Shown here in pieces: positions 25,722-35,577 of a stretch of DNA of 64,000 nucleotides. The stretch is taken from assembly GCA_947501685.1 (NCBI GenBank), contig CANMWQ010000003.1, positions 310,001 to 374,000 of the forward strand. Direction: 5' to 3'. The translations under genes were made by a program, and so were the position numbers. The notes under the pieces were generated by a model, which saw only the letters and a program-made list of their open reading frames with translations, was not told the origin of the DNA and did not search any database. This DNA is from an uncultured Litoreibacter sp. GTDB lineage: Bacteria; Pseudomonadota; Alphaproteobacteria; Rhodobacterales; Rhodobacteraceae. Position 1 is the stretch's first letter; each line of letters begins with the position of its first letter.

Positions 25722-26818
25722 GCGCTGTCGCGCAATACGTCCCGCACCACGTCGAGGTCCACATCAGAGGTCACGAAGGCCTCGCCAATGCCACGCGCCA
25801 TGATAAAATTCAGCTGGCCTTTCACGACCTTCTTGTCCTGCCCCATCAGCGCAATCAGCTGCTCTGCATTCGGCAGCGACCCTTCAATGTCGCGTAGGTC
25901 TCGCTTCAGCCCCATCTGCGCCAGATGCGCGCGGACCCGGCTTGGATCCTCCTGGCTGCATAGCCCCATCCGGGCAGACACCTCAAAGGCCAAAGCACAT
26001 CCAATCGCCACGCCCTCGCCATGCAGCAGCCTATCTGAATAGCCCGTCGCGGCCTCCAGAGCGTGGCAAAATGTATGACCAAGGTTCAACAGCGCGCGCT
26101 CGCCCTGTTCTGTTTCATCACGCGCGACGATGGCCGCTTTCATCTCGCAAGAGCGTTTGACCGCATAGATCCGCTTGACCACATCGCCCGCAGCCATCGC
26201 GCCTGCGTTTTGCTCAAGCCAGTCAAAAAAGTGCGCATCGCCCAGCATGCCGTATTTGACCACCTCGCCGTAGCCCGCTAGAAAGTCGCGCTCCGTCAGG
26301 GTGCCCAGAACGGAGATATCCGCTAGGACCAGCGCAGGCTGGTGAAACGCCCCGATCAGGTTCTTGCCATGCTCGGAATTGATCGCTGTCTTGCCCCCGA
26401 CAGAGCTGTCGACCTGCGCCAATAGGGAGGTCGGCACCTGAACATAGCGCACGCCACGCCGCAAAACTGCCGCCGCGAAGCCGACGAGATCGCCGATCAC
26501 GCCGCCACCAAGCGCCACAACCACGTCGCCGCGCTCCACCTTTTGGGCCAGCAGCCAATCCACCGTGCGCGAGAAATGCGGCCAGCTTTTGGTGGCCTCG
26601 CCAACTGGCAGTTTCAGCGACACCATGTCAATCCCGGCGCTGGCCAGCCCTTGGCGAAAGCTCTCAAGATGAAGGCCCGCCACGGTCTCGTCGCTCACCA
26701 CGGCAACCTTGCCCGTGACCCCGAGCTTCGACAGATAGTCGCCTGATTGCGCCAGAAGCCCCTCTCCGATGACAATATCATAAGAGCGTTCGCCCAGATC
26801 GACCCTCAGCACTTCCAT
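25718..26818 (-). CDS. aroB: 3-dehydroquinate synthase
   Basis: A 366-residue NAD- and zinc-dependent enzyme that converts DAHP to 3-dehydroquinate in the shikimate pathway. Conserved segments are GDVVVALGGGVIGDLVGFAA, the substrate loop VPTSLLAQVDSSVGGKTAIN and the zinc-binding stretch NLGHTFCHALE with GEGVAIG. It directly follows aroK, with start and stop sharing one base, the classic aroKB pair. Confidence 0.97.
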   Translation of the reverse strand: MEVLRVDLGERSYDIVIGEGLLAQSGDYLSKLGVTGKVAVVSDETVAGLHLESFRQGLASAGIDMVSLKLPVGEATKSWPHFSRTVDWLLAQKVERGDVVVALGGGVIGDLVGFAAAVLRRGVRYVQVPTSLLAQVDSSVGGKTAINSEHGKNLIGAFHQPALVLADISVLGTLTERDFLAGYGEVVKYGMLGDAHFFDWLEQNAGAMAAGDVVKRIYAVKRSCEMKAAIVARDETEQGERALLNLGHTFCHALEAATGYSDRLLHGEGVAIGCALAFEVSARMGLCSQEDPSRVRAHLAQMGLKRDLRDIEGSLPNAEQLIALMGQDKKVVKGQLNFIMARGIGEAFVTSDVDLDVVRDVLRDSA

Positions 26819-27369
26819 CAGCTTTCCTTCACAATCTCTGCGCGGATCAGCGCCTGCAACACGGCCTCCGCCATTTGGGCGATTGAGTAGTTTTCATTCG
26901 CCTCCACCTCCATATCCGCCAAGGCGTAGATCGGGTCGCGTATGGCAAAAATTTCGGCCAAGGTTGCGCGCGGGTCGTCGGTGCGCAGCAGAGGGCGCGT
27001 GGTCTTGTGGCGCACCCGCGACCAGAGCAGCTCCAGATCCGCCCTTAACCAAACCGACACGCCCTTGCTTGAGATCAGCTTGCGATTCTGCTCAGCCAAG
27101 AACGCGCCGCCGCCGGTGGACAAGACCCCGGGCTCTTCCATTAGCAGCCGGTCGATCACTTCCGTTTCCCGCGCCCTAAAAAATGCCTCGCCATCCCTGT
27201 CGAAAACTTCGGCGATGCTCATATTCGCGGCCTGCGTCAGCGCCTCATCCGAATCCAGAAACGCCACGCCCAGCCGCTCCGCCAAAGCGCGGCCAACAGC
27301 GCTTTTTCCAGCGCCCATCATCCCGACAAGAGCGACGGGTTTGGTCAAAATCAGCGTGGGTGACGGCAT
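26818..27369 (-). CDS. aroK: Shikimate kinase
   Basis: A roughly 183-residue P-loop kinase that phosphorylates shikimate at O3. It contains Walker A GMMGAGKSAVG, the substrate-binding SDEALTQAANMSIAEVFDRDGEAFFRARE, and VLSTGGGAFL. An in-frame TTG at 27381 is an alternative start; the ATG at 27369 is preferred. It is first in the aroK-aroB pair. Divergent from it, 135 bp away, is a small membrane-protein gene. Confidence 0.95.
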   Translation of the reverse strand: MPSPTLILTKPVALVGMMGAGKSAVGRALAERLGVAFLDSDEALTQAANMSIAEVFDRDGEAFFRARETEVIDRLLMEEPGVLSTGGGAFLAEQNRKLISSKGVSVWLRADLELLWSRVRHKTTRPLLRTDDPRATLAEIFAIRDPIYALADMEVEANENYSIAQMAEAVLQALIRAEIVKES

Positions 27370-27504
27370 TCTCTTGCTCAAAATCTTTTTCTTTCCTCTG
27401 AATGGCGTGATCTCGCCTCAAATGCCATATATAAATGGTGGAAACATCTGGAAGAGCGCCTATCCTGCGCCAAATCCAGAGCAAAGGACCGGGACAATAC
27501 CAAC

Positions 27505-27639
27505 ATGAGGCGGCTTCTCAAACTATTGGTCTTTTTGATCGTGATGGGCATCGTGGCCATCGTGGGCTACGCCTATTTCGGCGAATTGTCACCCAACCGG
27601 GTCGAAGTGAACCAACCGGTGGAGCTGGATGCGAACTAG
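27505..27639 (+). CDS. Small single-pass membrane protein
   Basis: A 44-residue peptide, MRRLLKLLVFLIVMGIVAIV followed by GYAYFGELSPNRVEVNQPVELDAN. It has one transmembrane helix after a basic N-terminus, predicting an inside-N topology with a short periplasmic tail. Its last codons overlap the start of the next gene by 11 nt, so the two are probably co-translated. Function unknown. Confidence 0.65.
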   Translation: MRRLLKLLVFLIVMGIVAIVGYAYFGELSPNRVEVNQPVELDAN

Positions 27640-29191
27640 CATCCCGACCACTTTCGCCTGCGCCGTGCTCTTGGCCAGCACAGGCTTGGGCACGTCACCT
27701 TTGCACGCCCAAACCAACGAAGACCCGCTTTCGGCGATTGATTGGCTGTCGGATGTTGTGCGCGAGGCCCCCTCCGCCCAACCCAAAGCAATCGCGCCCG
27801 ACAGTGATGTGGCGACGTCCGCCACGGCCACACAAGTGACGACCATGACGCTGGGCCAGTTGAAGCTGGATGCGGTGGGTCTGTTGCCCCGCGCCTCGAC
27901 GGGCTTGCCTGCCGACTTCTGGGCGCGTTCCTCTGTCAAAGACTTGGTGCCAGCCTTGCGCAACCTGCGCGGCGACCTGCCGCCGCCCTTGTCGCAGTTC
28001 CTCACGACGCTTTTGCTGGCCGAACTTCCGGCCCCTGTCGACAGCACGGACGGGGCCGAGATGTTTCTGGCCCGCGTCGACAAGTTTCTGGAGCTGGGCG
28101 CATTGGATCAGGCGCAGGCTCTTCTGGCCCGCGCAGGCCCCACGCGGCCGATTTTGTTCGGGCGCTGGTTCGATGTCAGCTTGCTGACGGGCCAAGAGGA
28201 TCAGGCCTGCACCTCCATGTTGCAAACCCCCGCCATTGCGCCGACCTACCCTGCCCGCATCTTGTGCCTCGCGCGTACCGGGGACTGGGACGCGGCGGCG
28301 CTGACACTGAACACCGGCAAGGCGCTGGACGTCATCTCGGACAAGGAAGACGCGTTGCTGGCGCGATTTCTGGACCCGGAGCTGTTTGAAGGCGAGCCAT
28401 TCCTGCCCGTCCCAGACCGCATCACCCCGCTCAATTTCCGCATGCATGAAGCCATCGGCGAGCCCCTCAGCCTCGGCGGCCTGCCCCACGCCTTCGCCTA
28501 TCGTGGCCTGTCTGAGACCAATGGCTGGAAGGCCCGGCTGTCAGCCGCCGAAAGGCTTGTGCGCACTGGTGCGGTTGCCCCCGACACGCTCTTTTCCCTT
28601 TATGCGGAGCGCAGCCCGGCGGCTTCCGGCGGCGTGTGGGACCGCGCCCGTGCGGTGCAGGATTTCGATGCGGCACTTAGCTCCGGCGACGCGGAGCGTA
28701 TCGCAAAGAAGCTTACACCCGTGATGCGCGCGATGCGCAGCGCCGGGCTGGAACACGCGTTTTCGCAAAGCTACGGCCCGAAACTGCTCAACATTCAGCT
28801 GACGGGCCGCCCGGCACAAAACGCCGCCCGCGCGGGATTCATGTCGAAAGATTACGAGATTGCGGCCAATAGCGGCGCGGCCAAAGTGGCTCCAGCCCTT
28901 TGGTCCGCCGTCGCAAAGGGACAAACATTGGGAGTGACCAGCGACGACGCGCTGGAAGCCGCGATCCTCGCAGGCTTGAGCGCTATGGCGCCACCGCCCG
29001 CGTTTGCGTCTCTGTTGGAAGAGCGCCGCTTGGGCGAAGTCGCGTTGCTGGCCATCACGCTGATGGCTGACGGGGCGCGCAGCGATCCAGCGGATGTTGA
29101 ACGGGGGCTGGCGGCTCTGTCGCAGATGGGGCTTGACGATGTGGCGCGGCAAACCGCGCTGCATATGCTGCTCACCCGGCCGCACGCATGA
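27629..29191 (+). CDS. Conserved exported protein of unknown function
   Basis: A 520-residue protein with a signal peptide (MRTSIPTTFACAVLLASTGLGTSPLHA). The mature part is Ala/Leu-rich and helical, with repeated helix pairs such as AEMFLARVDKFLELGALDQAQALLARAG, suggestive of a TPR-like or alpha-solenoid scaffold. There is no enzyme motif. It starts inside the 44-residue membrane-protein gene and overlaps xerD by 4 nt, so it sits in an operon with these two. I do not recognise the family. Confidence 0.75.
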   Translation: MRTSIPTTFACAVLLASTGLGTSPLHAQTNEDPLSAIDWLSDVVREAPSAQPKAIAPDSDVATSATATQVTTMTLGQLKLDAVGLLPRASTGLPADFWARSSVKDLVPALRNLRGDLPPPLSQFLTTLLLAELPAPVDSTDGAEMFLARVDKFLELGALDQAQALLARAGPTRPILFGRWFDVSLLTGQEDQACTSMLQTPAIAPTYPARILCLARTGDWDAAALTLNTGKALDVISDKEDALLARFLDPELFEGEPFLPVPDRITPLNFRMHEAIGEPLSLGGLPHAFAYRGLSETNGWKARLSAAERLVRTGAVAPDTLFSLYAERSPAASGGVWDRARAVQDFDAALSSGDAERIAKKLTPVMRAMRSAGLEHAFSQSYGPKLLNIQLTGRPAQNAARAGFMSKDYEIAANSGAAKVAPALWSAVAKGQTLGVTSDDALEAAILAGLSAMAPPPAFASLLEERRLGEVALLAITLMADGARSDPADVERGLAALSQMGLDDVARQTALHMLLTRPHA

Positions 29192-30132
29192 GCACGATCA
29201 CCGCAGAGGCGTCGCGCTGGATCGAGAGCTTCTTGGAGGCTCAGGCCGCAGAGCTGGACGCCTCCGAAAACACCCGCCTCGCCTATGGCCGCGACCTGAT
29301 TGACGCCGCCGACTGGCTTAAGCGCAAAGCCCAAAGCTTTCAAACCGCAACCCGCGACCATATCGAGGCCTATCTGATTGCCTGCGACGCCGCAGGCCTT
29401 GCGCGCTCTACGCGGGCCAGACGGCTGTCTTCGCTGAAACAGCTCTACCGCTTTGCCTATGAAGAAGGGTGGCGAACGGATAACCCCGCCATCCAGATCA
29501 AAGGCCCCGGCAAACAAAAATCGCTGCCAAAAACCTTGTCGGTGGATGAGGTGGACCGGCTACTGGGGGCCGCGCAAACCTCGGCGCGCAGTCAGGACGA
29601 CCGGGTCCGCAACACATGCCTAATGGAGCTGCTCTACGCCACGGGCATGCGTGTCAGCGAGTTGGTCACCCTGCCCGTCTCCGCCACAAGGGGCGATCCG
29701 CGCATGATCCTTGTCCGCGGCAAGGGCGACAAGGAGCGGATGGTGCCGCTGTCGCCCGGTGCGCGCGACGCACTTGCGCTCTGGATTGAGATACGCGACC
29801 AGCAGGAAGAGGTGGCCCGCAAGAAAGGTGCCGCGCCCTCCAAGTTTCTGTTCCCCTCACGGGGCAAGGCAGGGCATCTGACCCGGCATCGCTTCTATAT
29901 GCTGATCAAGGAGCTCGCCGTCGCGGGCGGCGTCGACCCAGAAAAGGTCACGCCCCACACCCTGCGCCACGCGTTTGCGACCCATCTTCTGGCGGGCGGC
30001 GCGGATCTGCGGGCCATTCAGACCCTGCTGGGTCATGCCGATATCTCCACCACCGAGATCTACACCCATGTCATTGACGAGCGCCTGAAAGAGCTGGTGC
30101 TGCAAAAACACCCCTTGGCGGATACCGACTAA
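29188..30132 (+). CDS. xerD: Tyrosine recombinase XerD
   Basis: A 314-residue site-specific recombinase that resolves chromosome dimers at dif with XerC. The N-terminal SAM-like domain covers about residues 8-95. The catalytic domain has Arg in GMRVSELVTL, Lys in GKGDKERMVPL, HTLRHAFATHLL, LGHADISTTEIYTHV with the nucleophile Tyr. Length and position favour housekeeping XerD, not a phage integrase. No dif-like site was recognised nearby. Confidence 0.9.
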   Translation: MSTITAEASRWIESFLEAQAAELDASENTRLAYGRDLIDAADWLKRKAQSFQTATRDHIEAYLIACDAAGLARSTRARRLSSLKQLYRFAYEEGWRTDNPAIQIKGPGKQKSLPKTLSVDEVDRLLGAAQTSARSQDDRVRNTCLMELLYATGMRVSELVTLPVSATRGDPRMILVRGKGDKERMVPLSPGARDALALWIEIRDQQEEVARKKGAAPSKFLFPSRGKAGHLTRHRFYMLIKELAVAGGVDPEKVTPHTLRHAFATHLLAGGADLRAIQTLLGHADISTTEIYTHVIDERLKELVLQKHPLADTD

Positions 30133-30941
30133 GCCACATCCCTCGGCCGCCTCAGCCCTTCCGGCAAAATATCCTCCGACGGCCAGTAGCCGCTTTCAAG
30201 CGACAGCTCATACCCTTGCGTCAGCCCCGCCTCCCGCATCGCCTGCGCGGCCGCTTGATGGTCATACCTCAATTCATGAAACGTGACGTAGCCTGCGTCC
30301 ATCACCGCGTAGCGTGTCTGGGGCCGCCCATCATGTGGCGGCATGCCGATGACGCCCGCGTTGATCCAGACCCGCGCACCAATCTGGCGCTCAAACGGGA
30401 GGCCGCTATGACCGCAGACCACCCCATCAACCTTGCCAACTTCGCGCTCCAACAAGCTGATTTCATGCTGGAATACAGAATCTCTGTCCGTAGACCAAAT
30501 AAACTGGGAGACATCCGACGCGCCGCCATGAATGACCGCAAAACGGCGGCCTGTGTGGGTAAACACCGCGATCTCGGGCAGGTCTTCAAACTGCTCTACG
30601 TCCCCGCGCATCTGCTCTGAGGCAAAGGGGAACCAGCTTTTCGACGCCAGATCGCAAGCCGTCCCCTCGTCAAACCCGCAGCCGCAGTCGTCTTCGCCGC
30701 TGGCCAGCTGCAACTCGCAATTGCCTGCAACAATCGTCCCGGTTTCATTGCGCACAAGCGCAGCAGTCTCAACAGGATTTGCGCAATAGGCGACCACGTC
30801 GCCGGTGCAGATCCGGTTGGCGATGGGGATATAGCGCATCTGTACAAACAGCGCCTCGGCGGCCTGCACATTTGAATACGGCCCGCCAAACAGCAGCACC
30901 GGGCCGCTCAGCTCTCCTAAATCCACAAATCTTTGGGTCAT
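30129..30941 (-). CDS. Metallophosphoesterase family protein
   Basis: A 270-residue calcineurin-like phosphoesterase. The ICTGDVVAYCANP, VAGNCE, VIHGGASDVSQFIWS and VCGHSGLPFER segments supply the metal ligands of the YfcE/MJ0936 group. The first metal motif, normally DxH, is replaced by FGGPYSN, so one metal site is altered. The ATG start at 30941 was chosen because upstream codons look non-coding. It converges with xerD, overlapping its stop by 4 nt. Confidence 0.85.
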   Translation of the reverse strand: MTQRFVDLGELSGPVLLFGGPYSNVQAAEALFVQMRYIPIANRICTGDVVAYCANPVETAALVRNETGTIVAGNCELQLASGEDDCGCGFDEGTACDLASKSWFPFASEQMRGDVEQFEDLPEIAVFTHTGRRFAVIHGGASDVSQFIWSTDRDSVFQHEISLLEREVGKVDGVVCGHSGLPFERQIGARVWINAGVIGMPPHDGRPQTRYAVMDAGYVTFHELRYDHQAAAQAMREAGLTQGYELSLESGYWPSEDILPEGLRRPRDVA

Positions 30942-31026
30942 CGCGCCTTTGGCCTCCCCTTGAACCGGACCCACCTTGGCCCCATAACAGAGGCAAGCTC
31001 AACAGATATCGGAACATAGACCCCAA

Positions 31027-32334
31027 ATGGACGACCCCACACCGCTGATCGACACGGCCACTTGGATCACCGCCGGCTCGATCATCTTTCTTCTGGTCCT
31101 GTCGGGTTTCTTTTCCGGGTCCGAAACAGCGCTGACCGCCGCCTCTCGCGGCAAGCTGCGGTCCCAAGCTGACAAGGGCTCCCCCGGCGCTGAACGCGCG
31201 TTGAAGATCACGGAGGATAGCGAGCGCCTAATCGGCTCCGTCCTGCTGGGCAATAACCTTGTGAACATCCTTGCGGCCTCGCTTGCGACGGCGCTGTTTA
31301 CCAAGCTTTTTGGCGAAAGCGGCGTGGCCTTGGCCACGTTGGTCATGACACTGCTGGTTTTGATCTTCGCAGAGGTGCTGCCCAAAACTTACGCCATCAC
31401 AAACTCCGAATCCGCCGCCGCGCGGGTCTCCGGCCCTATATCCATCGTGGTGCTGGTCTTCGCCCCCGTGGTCAATGTCGTGCGGGCGCTTGTGCGCGCC
31501 ATGTTGCGGGTGTTCGGCGTGCAAACCGACCCGGACAGCCATATTCTGTCCGTTCATGAGGAAATCGCCGGCGCGCTGGAGCTTGGCCGTCAAGAAGGCG
31601 TCGTCGAGAAAGAGCAACGCGACCGCCTGTTGGGCGCGCTCGATCTGGCACAGCGCGACGTCGAAGAGATCATGCTGCACCGCTCCGAGATCGAGATGAT
31701 CAACGGCGATGACAGCCCCGAAGAGATTATCGAGCAATCCTTGAAATCGGCCCATACACGCCTGCCGATCTACCGCGAGGACCCCGAAAACATCATCGGC
31801 GTTCTTCATGCCAAGGACCTGCTGCGGGCCGTAGACAAAACGCTGCGCTCGCCTGATGGGATCACCGGCACTTTGAAGGGGTTCGACGTGTCTCAGGTCA
31901 TGCGCAAACCCTATTTCGTGCCTGAAACCACGACGTTGGAAGAGCAAATGCGCCAGTTTCTGGCGCAAAGCACGCATTTCGCCTTGGTGGTCGATGAATA
32001 TGGCGGGCTGCAAGGGCTGATCACGCTTGAGGACATCCTTGAGGAGATCGTCGGTGAGATCACGGATGAGTTCGACCTCGACGACGAGCAGGCCCCCACG
32101 CCCGGCTCTGACGGCGCCTATCAAATCGACGGCGCCATGACCATTCGCGACCTGAACCGCCAGCTGGATTGGAACCTGCCCGACGAGGAAGCCAACACCG
32201 TCGCGGGCCTTGTTATCCATGAGGCGCAGTCCATCCCCGTCGAGGGTCAGGTGTTTAGCTTCCACGGCTACCGATTTGAAGTCACAGAGAAATCTGAAAA
32301 CCGGATCACCAATTTGAAAGTACGGCCCCTGTGA
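31027..32334 (+). CDS. CNNM/CorC-like protein with DUF21 and CBS domains
   Basis: A 435-residue membrane protein. The N-terminal DUF21 domain has about four hydrophobic segments (ITAGSIIFLLVLSGFFSGSETALTAASR through EVLPKTYAI). Two CBS motifs follow (about residues 215-340, including HFALVVDEYGGLQGLITLEDILEEIVGEI), then a C-terminal CorC_HlyC/transporter-associated domain. The family is linked to Mg2+/Co2+ efflux; the older label haemolysin is misleading. Its stop overlaps the nucleoside hydrolase start by 4 nt. Confidence 0.93.
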   Translation: MDDPTPLIDTATWITAGSIIFLLVLSGFFSGSETALTAASRGKLRSQADKGSPGAERALKITEDSERLIGSVLLGNNLVNILAASLATALFTKLFGESGVALATLVMTLLVLIFAEVLPKTYAITNSESAAARVSGPISIVVLVFAPVVNVVRALVRAMLRVFGVQTDPDSHILSVHEEIAGALELGRQEGVVEKEQRDRLLGALDLAQRDVEEIMLHRSEIEMINGDDSPEEIIEQSLKSAHTRLPIYREDPENIIGVLHAKDLLRAVDKTLRSPDGITGTLKGFDVSQVMRKPYFVPETTTLEEQMRQFLAQSTHFALVVDEYGGLQGLITLEDILEEIVGEITDEFDLDDEQAPTPGSDGAYQIDGAMTIRDLNRQLDWNLPDEEANTVAGLVIHEAQSIPVEGQVFSFHGYRFEVTEKSENRITNLKVRPL

Positions 32335-33269
32335 GCGCCCGCAAGATCATCATCGACACTGACCCCGGCCAGGACGACGCGGTGGCGATCCTTTTGGCGC
32401 TGGCCTCACCGGAGCTGGACGTGCTCGGCATCACCGCCGTGGCGGGCAATGTGCCTTTGCCTCTAACCACCAAGAACGCCCTGATCGTGTGCGAATTGGC
32501 CGGGCGCGAGGATGTCAAAGTCTTCGCGGGCTGCGACGCGCCGCTGTCGCGCGTCTTGGTCACGGCAGAGCATGTGCATGGCAAGACCGGCCTTGATGGC
32601 CCGCAGCTGCCCACGCCCAAGATGGCCCTACAAGAGGCCCATGCCGTCGATTTCATCATCGAGACCTTGCGCCGGGAGCCCTCCGGCACCGTGACGCTCT
32701 GCCCGCTGGGCCCGCTGACCAATATCGCGACGGCGTTTCAGCGCGCGCCTGATATTGTCGAGCGTGTGCAGGAAATCGTCTTGATGGGCGGCGCATATTT
32801 TCAGGTGGGCAACATCACCCCGACGGCGGAGTTCAACATTTACGTCGACCCGGAAGCCGCTGATATCGTGGTTAAATCCGGCGTTCCGATTGTGGTCATG
32901 CCGCTTGACGTCACGCATAAGGCGCTCACTACCAGACCACGGGTGGAGGCCTTTCGCGACATGGGCACGGAGCCGGGCCGGATGGTGGCCGAATGGACCG
33001 ATTTCTTTGAGCGGTTCGACAAGGAGAAATACGGCTCTGAGGGCGCGCCGCTGCATGATCCTTGTGTAATCGCCTACCTGTTGGAACCGGACCTGTTCCA
33101 AGGCCGCGAGGTGAATGTCATGGTGGAGACCGGCTCCGAATTGACCATGGGCATGACCGTTGCGGATTGGTGGCGGGTCACCGACCGCGCGCCTAACGCG
33201 ATGTTCATGGGCGAGGTGGACGCTGACGGGTTCTTCGCGCTGCTCACCGACCGGATTGCCCGGTTGTGA
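32331..33269 (+). CDS. Nucleoside hydrolase (IunH family)
   Basis: A 312-residue N-ribohydrolase that splits nucleosides into base and ribose. The calcium-binding signature is [19 protein letters not shown]. Further conserved parts are ITAVAGN, the [31 protein letters not shown] stretch and [10 protein letters not shown]. It has a GTG start overlapping the previous stop, and its own stop overlaps selO, giving a three-gene run with the CorC-like protein. Base preference (inosine/uridine or purine) is not decidable here. Confidence 0.93.
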   Translation: MSARKIIIDTDPGQDDAVAILLALASPELDVLGITAVAGNVPLPLTTKNALIVCELAGREDVKVFAGCDAPLSRVLVTAEHVHGKTGLDGPQLPTPKMALQEAHAVDFIIETLRREPSGTVTLCPLGPLTNIATAFQRAPDIVERVQEIVLMGGAYFQVGNITPTAEFNIYVDPEAADIVVKSGVPIVVMPLDVTHKALTTRPRVEAFRDMGTEPGRMVAEWTDFFERFDKEKYGSEGAPLHDPCVIAYLLEPDLFQGREVNVMVETGSELTMGMTVADWWRVTDRAPNAMFMGEVDADGFFALLTDRIARL

Positions 33270-34693
33270 GCACGCCCGACGCTCCAAAATTCACCAACAG
33301 CTACGCCACGCTCCCAGAGCGCTTCTACACCAAAATGCAGGCCACCCCGGTGGCCTCGCCCGGTTTGCTCCGCCTCAATCGCTCCCTCGCCACAGAAATG
33401 GGATTGGACGCAGATTGGCTGGCCTCGGAAGACGGGCTCGCCATGTTGGCAGGCAACGCGATGCCGCCGGGCGCGGACCCTCTGGCGCAGGTCTATGCGG
33501 GCCACCAGTTTGGCGGCTGGTCGCCACGTCTGGGCGATGGGCGTGCGCTGCTTTTGGGCGAGGTGGACGCGCCGGGAGGCGCGCATTGGGACATTCAGCT
33601 GAAAGGCTCCGGCCCCACCCCCTATTCGCGCATGGGCGATGGGCGCGCTTGGCTGGGCCCGGTGATCCGCGAATATGTGGTCAGCGAGGCCATGCACGCG
33701 CTTGGCGTGCCCACGACCAGAGCGCTGGCCGCTGTCAGCACTGGCGAGGTCGTGCTGCGCGAGGACCGTATGCCCGGCGCCATCCTGACCCGCACGGCGT
33801 CCAGCCATCTGCGGGTCGGCACGTTTCAGTATTTCGCCGCGCAACAGGATGAGGACGGGCTGCGCGCCCTGCTCGCTTTTGCTATCGCGCGGCACTCCCC
33901 TGAGCTCGCTCCTGACGACGCTATTGGCTTCCTGAAAGCCGTGGTCGCAGCCCAGGCAGAGCTTGTCGCCAAATGGATGGGGCTGGGCTTCATCCACGGC
34001 GTGATGAACACGGATAATTGCCATATCGGCGGGCTGACCATTGATTACGGGCCCTGCGCCTTCATGGATGCCTATGACCCGCGCAAAGTGTTTTCCTCCA
34101 TCGACCAGCACGGGCGCTATGCCTACGGGGCGCAGCCCGAAATTCTTGTATGGAACCTCGCGCAATTGGCGACCTCACTTTTGCCGTTGATAAACAGCGA
34201 TGTAGACGCCGCAGTTGAAGCGGCCCAAGAGGCGCTGCACCGCTTCGGCCCGTTCTATACGGAGGCTTGGAAGACCGTGTTTTTCGCCAAGCTCGGGCTG
34301 ACCGAAGGCGGCGAGGCTGAGATCGCTCTGGTCCAGGACCTGCTGCGCGCCATGTCGGAAAACCAAGCCGATTTCACCCTGACCTTCCGAGGCCTCGCCG
34401 ACGGCTCCGCCCGCGAGCATTTCGTGGACCCGACCGCATTTGACGCATGGGCCAAGGGGTGGAGCAAGCATAGCGCCGACACCGCGCTGATCCGCGCGTC
34501 CAACCCCGCCTTCATCCCGCGCAACCACAAGATTGAGCGCGCGATCACGCAGGCGGTCTCCGGTGATTTGTCGCTGTTTCACCGCCTTTGCGACGTGCTG
34601 GCCCGCCCTTTTGACGACCAACCCGGCCACGAAGACCTGCAACAGGCCCCCGTAGAACAGGAGCTGGTGCGCCAGACCTTCTGCGGCACCTGA
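33266..34693 (+). CDS. selO: Protein adenylyltransferase SelO
   Basis: A 475-residue pseudokinase-fold enzyme (UPF0061/YdiU) that transfers AMP from ATP to protein hydroxyls, linked to redox stress. It shows the family signature [43 protein letters not shown], the nucleotide-binding loop [23 protein letters not shown] with metal-binding Asn and Asp, and the C-terminal TFCGT. That C-terminal Cys replaces the selenocysteine of animal SelO. GTG start overlapping the nucleoside hydrolase gene. Confidence 0.95.
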   Translation: MSTPDAPKFTNSYATLPERFYTKMQATPVASPGLLRLNRSLATEMGLDADWLASEDGLAMLAGNAMPPGADPLAQVYAGHQFGGWSPRLGDGRALLLGEVDAPGGAHWDIQLKGSGPTPYSRMGDGRAWLGPVIREYVVSEAMHALGVPTTRALAAVSTGEVVLREDRMPGAILTRTASSHLRVGTFQYFAAQQDEDGLRALLAFAIARHSPELAPDDAIGFLKAVVAAQAELVAKWMGLGFIHGVMNTDNCHIGGLTIDYGPCAFMDAYDPRKVFSSIDQHGRYAYGAQPEILVWNLAQLATSLLPLINSDVDAAVEAAQEALHRFGPFYTEAWKTVFFAKLGLTEGGEAEIALVQDLLRAMSENQADFTLTFRGLADGSAREHFVDPTAFDAWAKGWSKHSADTALIRASNPAFIPRNHKIERAITQAVSGDLSLFHRLCDVLARPFDDQPGHEDLQQAPVEQELVRQTFCGT

Positions 34694-34791
34694 CGGCAGG
34701 CTGCCGCTGACGCGGGGGCATCGCGCAGGAAACCTGCTGTTCGAAGTTCGAAGATGGCTCTAGACTAAGACCGGAACATAAGGAGAAGATT

Positions 34792-35502
34792 ATGTCACTT
34801 GGAAGAATGCTGACGAAAGTCGTGCTTGGGGTCGCGGTGGCCAAAGGCATGCAGGCGGTCACCAAATCAGGTGGGCTGGGCAAATTGACCGGCCAACGCC
34901 CCGAGGGGGCCGGCACCGGAACCCGCATTGAGACGCAAGCCGGTGGCAGCGCGACGGGAGGTCTCGGTGGAGGCCTGAGCGATATCATGGGCAGCCTTGG
35001 TGCTGGTGGTGGCGCTGGGGCAGGCACTCTGGGAGGGCTCGGTGGGTTGCTCGGTGGCCTCGCCGCCGGACGCTCTGGCCAGCCCGAGAAGGCGCAATCG
35101 CTAGAGGATCTTCTGAGCCGCGACGCGCCCGCCGAAGAGCCCCCCGCAGAGGAGAATGCCGGGCTGATGATCCGCGCCATGGTAATGGCCGCGCGTTGTG
35201 ACGGTGAGATCGACGCCAATGAGCGCCAGACCCTCATGGCCACCATCGGCGAGGAGGCAACGCCTGATGATATGGAATTTGTCCGCGCCGCAATGGATGC
35301 GCCGGTCAATGCCCGTCAACTGGCCGAGGACACGCCGAAAGGCATGGAGACACAGGTCTATTCAATGTCCCTGATGGCCATCGAGCCGGACCATCCTGAA
35401 GAGGCGAAATACCTGCACACGCTGGCCTCCTCGCTGGGCATTGGTCAGGCGACCGTCAACGAAATCCATGACAGCTTTGGCGTGCAGCGGCTCTACAGCT
35501 AG
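34792..35502 (+). CDS. DUF533/TerB-like protein
   Basis: A 236-residue protein of the YebE type. An N-terminal Gly/Ala-rich, low-complexity part (about residues 50-95) precedes a TerB-like helical domain from about residue 120 (AGLMIRAMVMAARCDGEIDANERQ) to the end (YLHTLASSLGIGQATVNEIHDSFG). AAGGAG lies seven bases before the ATG. The 98-bp upstream gap contains a tandem TTCGAAG repeat. It is monocistronic, ending at a terminator. The function of DUF533 proteins is unknown. Confidence 0.88.
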   Translation: MSLGRMLTKVVLGVAVAKGMQAVTKSGGLGKLTGQRPEGAGTGTRIETQAGGSATGGLGGGLSDIMGSLGAGGGAGAGTLGGLGGLLGGLAAGRSGQPEKAQSLEDLLSRDAPAEEPPAEENAGLMIRAMVMAARCDGEIDANERQTLMATIGEEATPDDMEFVRAAMDAPVNARQLAEDTPKGMETQVYSMSLMAIEPDHPEEAKYLHTLASSLGIGQATVNEIHDSFGVQRLYS

Positions 35503-35525
35503 CGCATTCTAAAGGCCTTACGAAG

Positions 35526-35558
35526 AAGGGCGGCCCCTGCGGGTCGCCCTTTCTTTTT
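35526..35558 (+). terminator. Rho-independent terminator of the DUF533 gene
   Basis: A stem of AGGGCGGCCC with GGGTCGCCCT, loop CTGC, then a T-rich tract. It converges with the 3' end of the helicase gene. Confidence 0.85.
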
Positions 35559-35577
35559 CGTTATTTCGGTGGCAAGC

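Noticed and set aside
29188-30132. Phage or island integrase
   Set aside because: Length, motifs and the chromosomal neighbours fit housekeeping XerD, and no att-like repeats or phage genes are nearby.
31228-32265. 345-codon frame antisense to the CorC-like gene
   Set aside because: His/Gln-rich low-complexity translation with no motif, typical of an antisense shadow.
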